From contig CANBTO010000193.1 in NCBI GenBank assembly GCA_947372405.1, positions 1 through 8,668 of the forward strand: a DNA stretch of 8,668 nt. Direction: 5' to 3'. The notes beneath the pieces were generated by a model. It saw only the letters and a program-made list of their open reading frames with translations. It was not told where the DNA came from and did no database searches. Below, piece after piece: positions 6,609 to 8,668 of the stretch. Numbering within the stretch: the stretch's first letter is position 1; each line of letters opens with the position of its first letter. A program made the position numbers and the translations under genes. This stretch comes from Verrucomicrobiaceae bacterium. GTDB taxonomy: Bacteria; Verrucomicrobiota; Verrucomicrobiae; Verrucomicrobiales; Akkermansiaceae.

Positions 6609-7916
6609 TCAGGTTCCCTCCGCCGCAGGAAATGCTCCATCCATTTCGTGCAGCTGCCTCGCCCAGATGAAGCGTCGGAACAAGACCTTCACCGCTGCTG
6701 TTAGAGGAACCGCCAGCAGTGCGCCCACGAAGCCGCCGAGGACAAGAGACCAGAACAACATCGAGAAAATGACGGTCAACGGGTGTAGTCCCACGGAGTC
6801 CCCGACGATTTTTGGAGCCGTCGCCAGCGAGTTGATCTGCTGGACGGTGATGAAGATGCCCAGCACGCAGCCGACATAAGCCCACGGGCCCATTCCGAAT
6901 GGCGCGCCACCCTGCGCGTGGAGGTAGGCGATGATGCAGGCGGGGATCAGGCACAGGATGTTTCCGATGTATGGGATCACACCCAGGATGGCCATGAATA
7001 CACCTATCAGAAATCCGTATGGCAGACCGAAGACCGTCAGCGAAATGCCCACCAGGATGCCGTCGATCGCCGCCACCAGCACCTGCCCGCGGAAGAACGA
7101 GACAAGGTAGCCGTTGATTTCCTGAAGAGTCTCTACCAGCTCCGTTTTGAATCTGGACGATTTCAGCGGCACGTAATCATGCCAGTGGTCGCGGATCGCG
7201 GCGGACTCCTTGAGAAAGAAAAACAGATAGACCGGCACCATGATCATGCCGATCACCAGCCCGATGAACCCCAGAATCCTTGTGGATCCGGCCTGCAGCC
7301 ACTCGCGGCCGGTTTTGAAGATCGCACCCTTGTATTCGAAAAGCATGCGCCCACCCCGGCTGCGCGAGAACGAGTCGAGTGTCAGGTCATCGTTCGCCTG
7401 GTCCGTGGAGGCGACCGCTTCACCCTGGTCATTGGTTTCGGTGAGCAGCCAGCCGATGGCGCCGTCCTTGTGGTTTTTCCGCAGTTCCCTCAGTTCCCGC
7501 GCGAGTGCGGAACCGAGTTGCCGCGTGTCATCCGCGTCCCCGGAATCCGCGGATGGATTTGCGGGAGCTGCCGGCCGTGAAGCCGGGAGCATGGTCTGCA
7601 AGGTGCTCCTGCCGCGCTGGATGCCGGGAATCACCGCCGCTACGAGAAGGGTGGCGACAATCAGCATGGACGCGAAAACGGTGACCACCGACCACAGGCG
7701 GCTCATTCCGCGTTTTTCTAACAAACGAACCACCGGGTCCAGAACGTAGGCGATGATGCCTGCCACCAGCAGTGGAACGAGGACCGGCTGGAGATAGCCA
7801 AACACCATGCCTGTCAGCCAGACCAGCCCGACTAACAGAACTCCGAGTATCAGGATGGAGACGCCGGTTGCGGCGTTCCAAAGCGTTTTCTGTTGGAATC
7901 TCGTCGGATAGCGCAT
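6609..7916 (-). CDS. AI-2E / PerM family (UPF0118) transporter
   Basis: Inner-membrane protein of the AI-2E transporter family, whose members are variously linked to autoinducer-2 export, Na+/H+ antiport or permease roles; the substrate here is unknown. The 435-residue product shows hydrophobic segments at about 16-40, 43-60, 75-97, 211-236, 278-297, 298-315, 317-332, 345-360 and 378-412. Family motifs are GVIPYIGNILCLIP (312-325), PKIVGDSVGLHPL (368-380) and the C-terminal LVLGGFVGALLAVPLTAAVKV (start of this block at 391). A hydrophilic segment at about 110-195, beginning Ala/Pro/Ser/Asp-rich, makes it longer than the roughly 350 residues usual for the family. The ATG at 7916 has no Shine-Dalgarno site (preceded by AACCACC). 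It starts 46 bp after the nusB stop on the same strand, so co-transcription is likely. The C-terminal hydrophilic tail is short. Confidence 0.93.
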   Translation of the reverse strand: MRYPTRFQQKTLWNAATGVSILILGVLLVGLVWLTGMVFGYLQPVLVPLLVAGIIAYVLDPVVRLLEKRGMSRLWSVVTVFASMLIVATLLVAAVIPGIQRGRSTLQTMLPASRPAAPANPSADSGDADDTRQLGSALARELRELRKNHKDGAIGWLLTETNDQGEAVASTDQANDDLTLDSFSRSRGGRMLFEYKGAIFKTGREWLQAGSTRILGFIGLVIGMIMVPVYLFFFLKESAAIRDHWHDYVPLKSSRFKTELVETLQEINGYLVSFFRGQVLVAAIDGILVGISLTVFGLPYGFLIGVFMAILGVIPYIGNILCLIPACIIAYLHAQGGAPFGMGPWAYVGCVLGIFITVQQINSLATAPKIVGDSVGLHPLTVIFSMLFWSLVLGGFVGALLAVPLTAAVKVLFRRFIWARQLHEMDGAFPAAEGT

Positions 7917-7962
7917 GGTGGTTTTCGCGCCGTCTTATGGACGACGCGCACCGGATCACCAA

Positions 7963-8668
7963 TTACAAAACGCCGGTGCTTTCCGAACCCGCGCCGGCCT
8001 GTTTGGCGATGCGGTCCAGCACGCCGTTGACGAAGCGCTGGGAATCACTGGTGCCGAAACGTTTGGCCAGCTCGATCGCCTCGTTGATCGCCACCTTGTC
8101 GGGAGTGGAGGCATGCATGATCTCATAGGTGGCCAGGCGCAGGATCGCACGGTCCACGGGATCGATGCGTTCGGGCGAATAATTGTCCACCACGCCGGCC
8201 AGAGCCGCGTCGATGGCCTCTTTCCCGGCGAGCACCTTGTCCACCAGTTCGTCCGCGCGCTGGCGGAGAGTCTGGATTTCCGCCTTGGAGTCGCGCAGAC
8301 GGGCGAGATCGGCCTGTTCGGGGAATTTTTCCGGCTCCTCCACCATGCGCAGGCGGTCGGATACGCGCTGCAGGCGGCGGATTGTCGCGGATACGGCTTC
8401 CAGTGGCCCGCGAAGCTTGGGGAAATCCTCGATGCCTTCGAGAAAGCGTTGTCTTGTCGCCGAGAGTTCACGATCTATCAGAAATAGCCGGTTGAGCGCA
8501 TCGCTGAAACTTGCTGCCACAGCCGCGTCGTCGTCGTCCTTGGGAAGCCGCTCCAGTTTCGCCAGCCCCGTGCTCCAGGCGGACTCGAGCTCGGCTATGC
8601 GGTGGAGACCGCTTTTTAAAACCTCCGCCTCGGGCCATGCGGAGAGCACGGTTGAGGCCATGGCCTGG
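7963..8668 (-). CDS. nusB: Transcription antitermination factor NusB with extended helical N-terminus (5' end probably outside the window)
   Basis: NusB binds boxA RNA with NusE (S10) and promotes antitermination, chiefly in rRNA operons. The conserved C-terminal half is clear, numbered from an ATG at 8661: DAALAGVVDNYSPERIDPVD (151-170), RAILRLATYEIMHA (171-184), KVAINEAIELAKRFGTSDSQ (189-208), then RFVNGVLDRIAK. Before it lie about 120 residues, mostly charged and helical (DALNRLFLIDREL, AEIQTLRQRADELVDKVLAG), about twice the corresponding part of E. coli NusB. The canonical N-terminal RRxAR...AVQALY helix is not seen; the frame is still open at the window edge (Gln-Ala before the ATG), and QAMASTVLSAW could be the end of that helix. 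I therefore annotate it as 5'-partial; the ATG at 8661 is the alternative. It precedes the AI-2E gene by 46 bp. Confidence 0.88.
   Translation of the reverse strand, partial: QAMASTVLSAWPEAEVLKSGLHRIAELESAWSTGLAKLERLPKDDDDAAVAASFSDALNRLFLIDRELSATRQRFLEGIEDFPKLRGPLEAVSATIRRLQRVSDRLRMVEEPEKFPEQADLARLRDSKAEIQTLRQRADELVDKVLAGKEAIDAALAGVVDNYSPERIDPVDRAILRLATYEIMHASTPDKVAINEAIELAKRFGTSDSQRFVNGVLDRIAKQAGAGSESTGVL

Noticed and set aside
6918..7580. 220-codon plus-strand frame opposite the AI-2E gene
   Set aside because: It is the complement of membrane-protein codons and is rich in His, Asp and Gln; no domain is visible.

Overview
The window looks like an ordinary chromosomal stretch of a moderately GC-rich bacterium (about 60% GC by eye). 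The gene style suggests Verrucomicrobiota: weak or absent Shine-Dalgarno sites, a membrane protein with an N-terminal CxxC zinc ribbon, a PilZ-like/methyltransferase fusion and an enlarged NusB. The lineage is an inference; there is no rRNA or other phylogenetic marker in the window. I found no tRNA, rRNA, CRISPR array, transposase or phage gene.

Layout: seven protein genes on alternating strands. (1) 1-934, minus: 3'-truncated gene for a PilZ-like domain plus SAM-dependent methyltransferase. (2) 1091-2158, minus: DAHP synthase (AroG/F/H type), the first step of the shikimate pathway. (3) 2283-3014, plus: TlyA rRNA 2'-O-methyltransferase, divergent from aroG. (4) 3033-4295, minus: secreted glycoside hydrolase family 8 enzyme, convergent with tlyA. 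(5) 4839-6437, plus: zinc-ribbon membrane protein of unknown function. (6) 6609-7916, minus: AI-2E/PerM-family membrane protein. (7) 7963-8668, minus: NusB, probably cut at its 5' end by the window edge and 46 bp upstream of gene 6, so the two may be co-transcribed.

The largest gene-free stretch (4296-4838) holds several inverted repeats, including an 11-bp GC-rich hairpin and a 14-bp AT-rich palindrome, but no gene I can support. The genes do not form one pathway; they are housekeeping genes (aroG, tlyA, nusB) mixed with accessory envelope or secreted functions (GH8, zinc-ribbon protein, methyltransferase). No clear new multi-gene system is visible. The items most worth a second look are the PilZ-like/methyltransferase fusion, the zinc-ribbon membrane protein, the extended NusB N-terminus, the orphan GH8 enzyme and the structured 4296-4838 gap.
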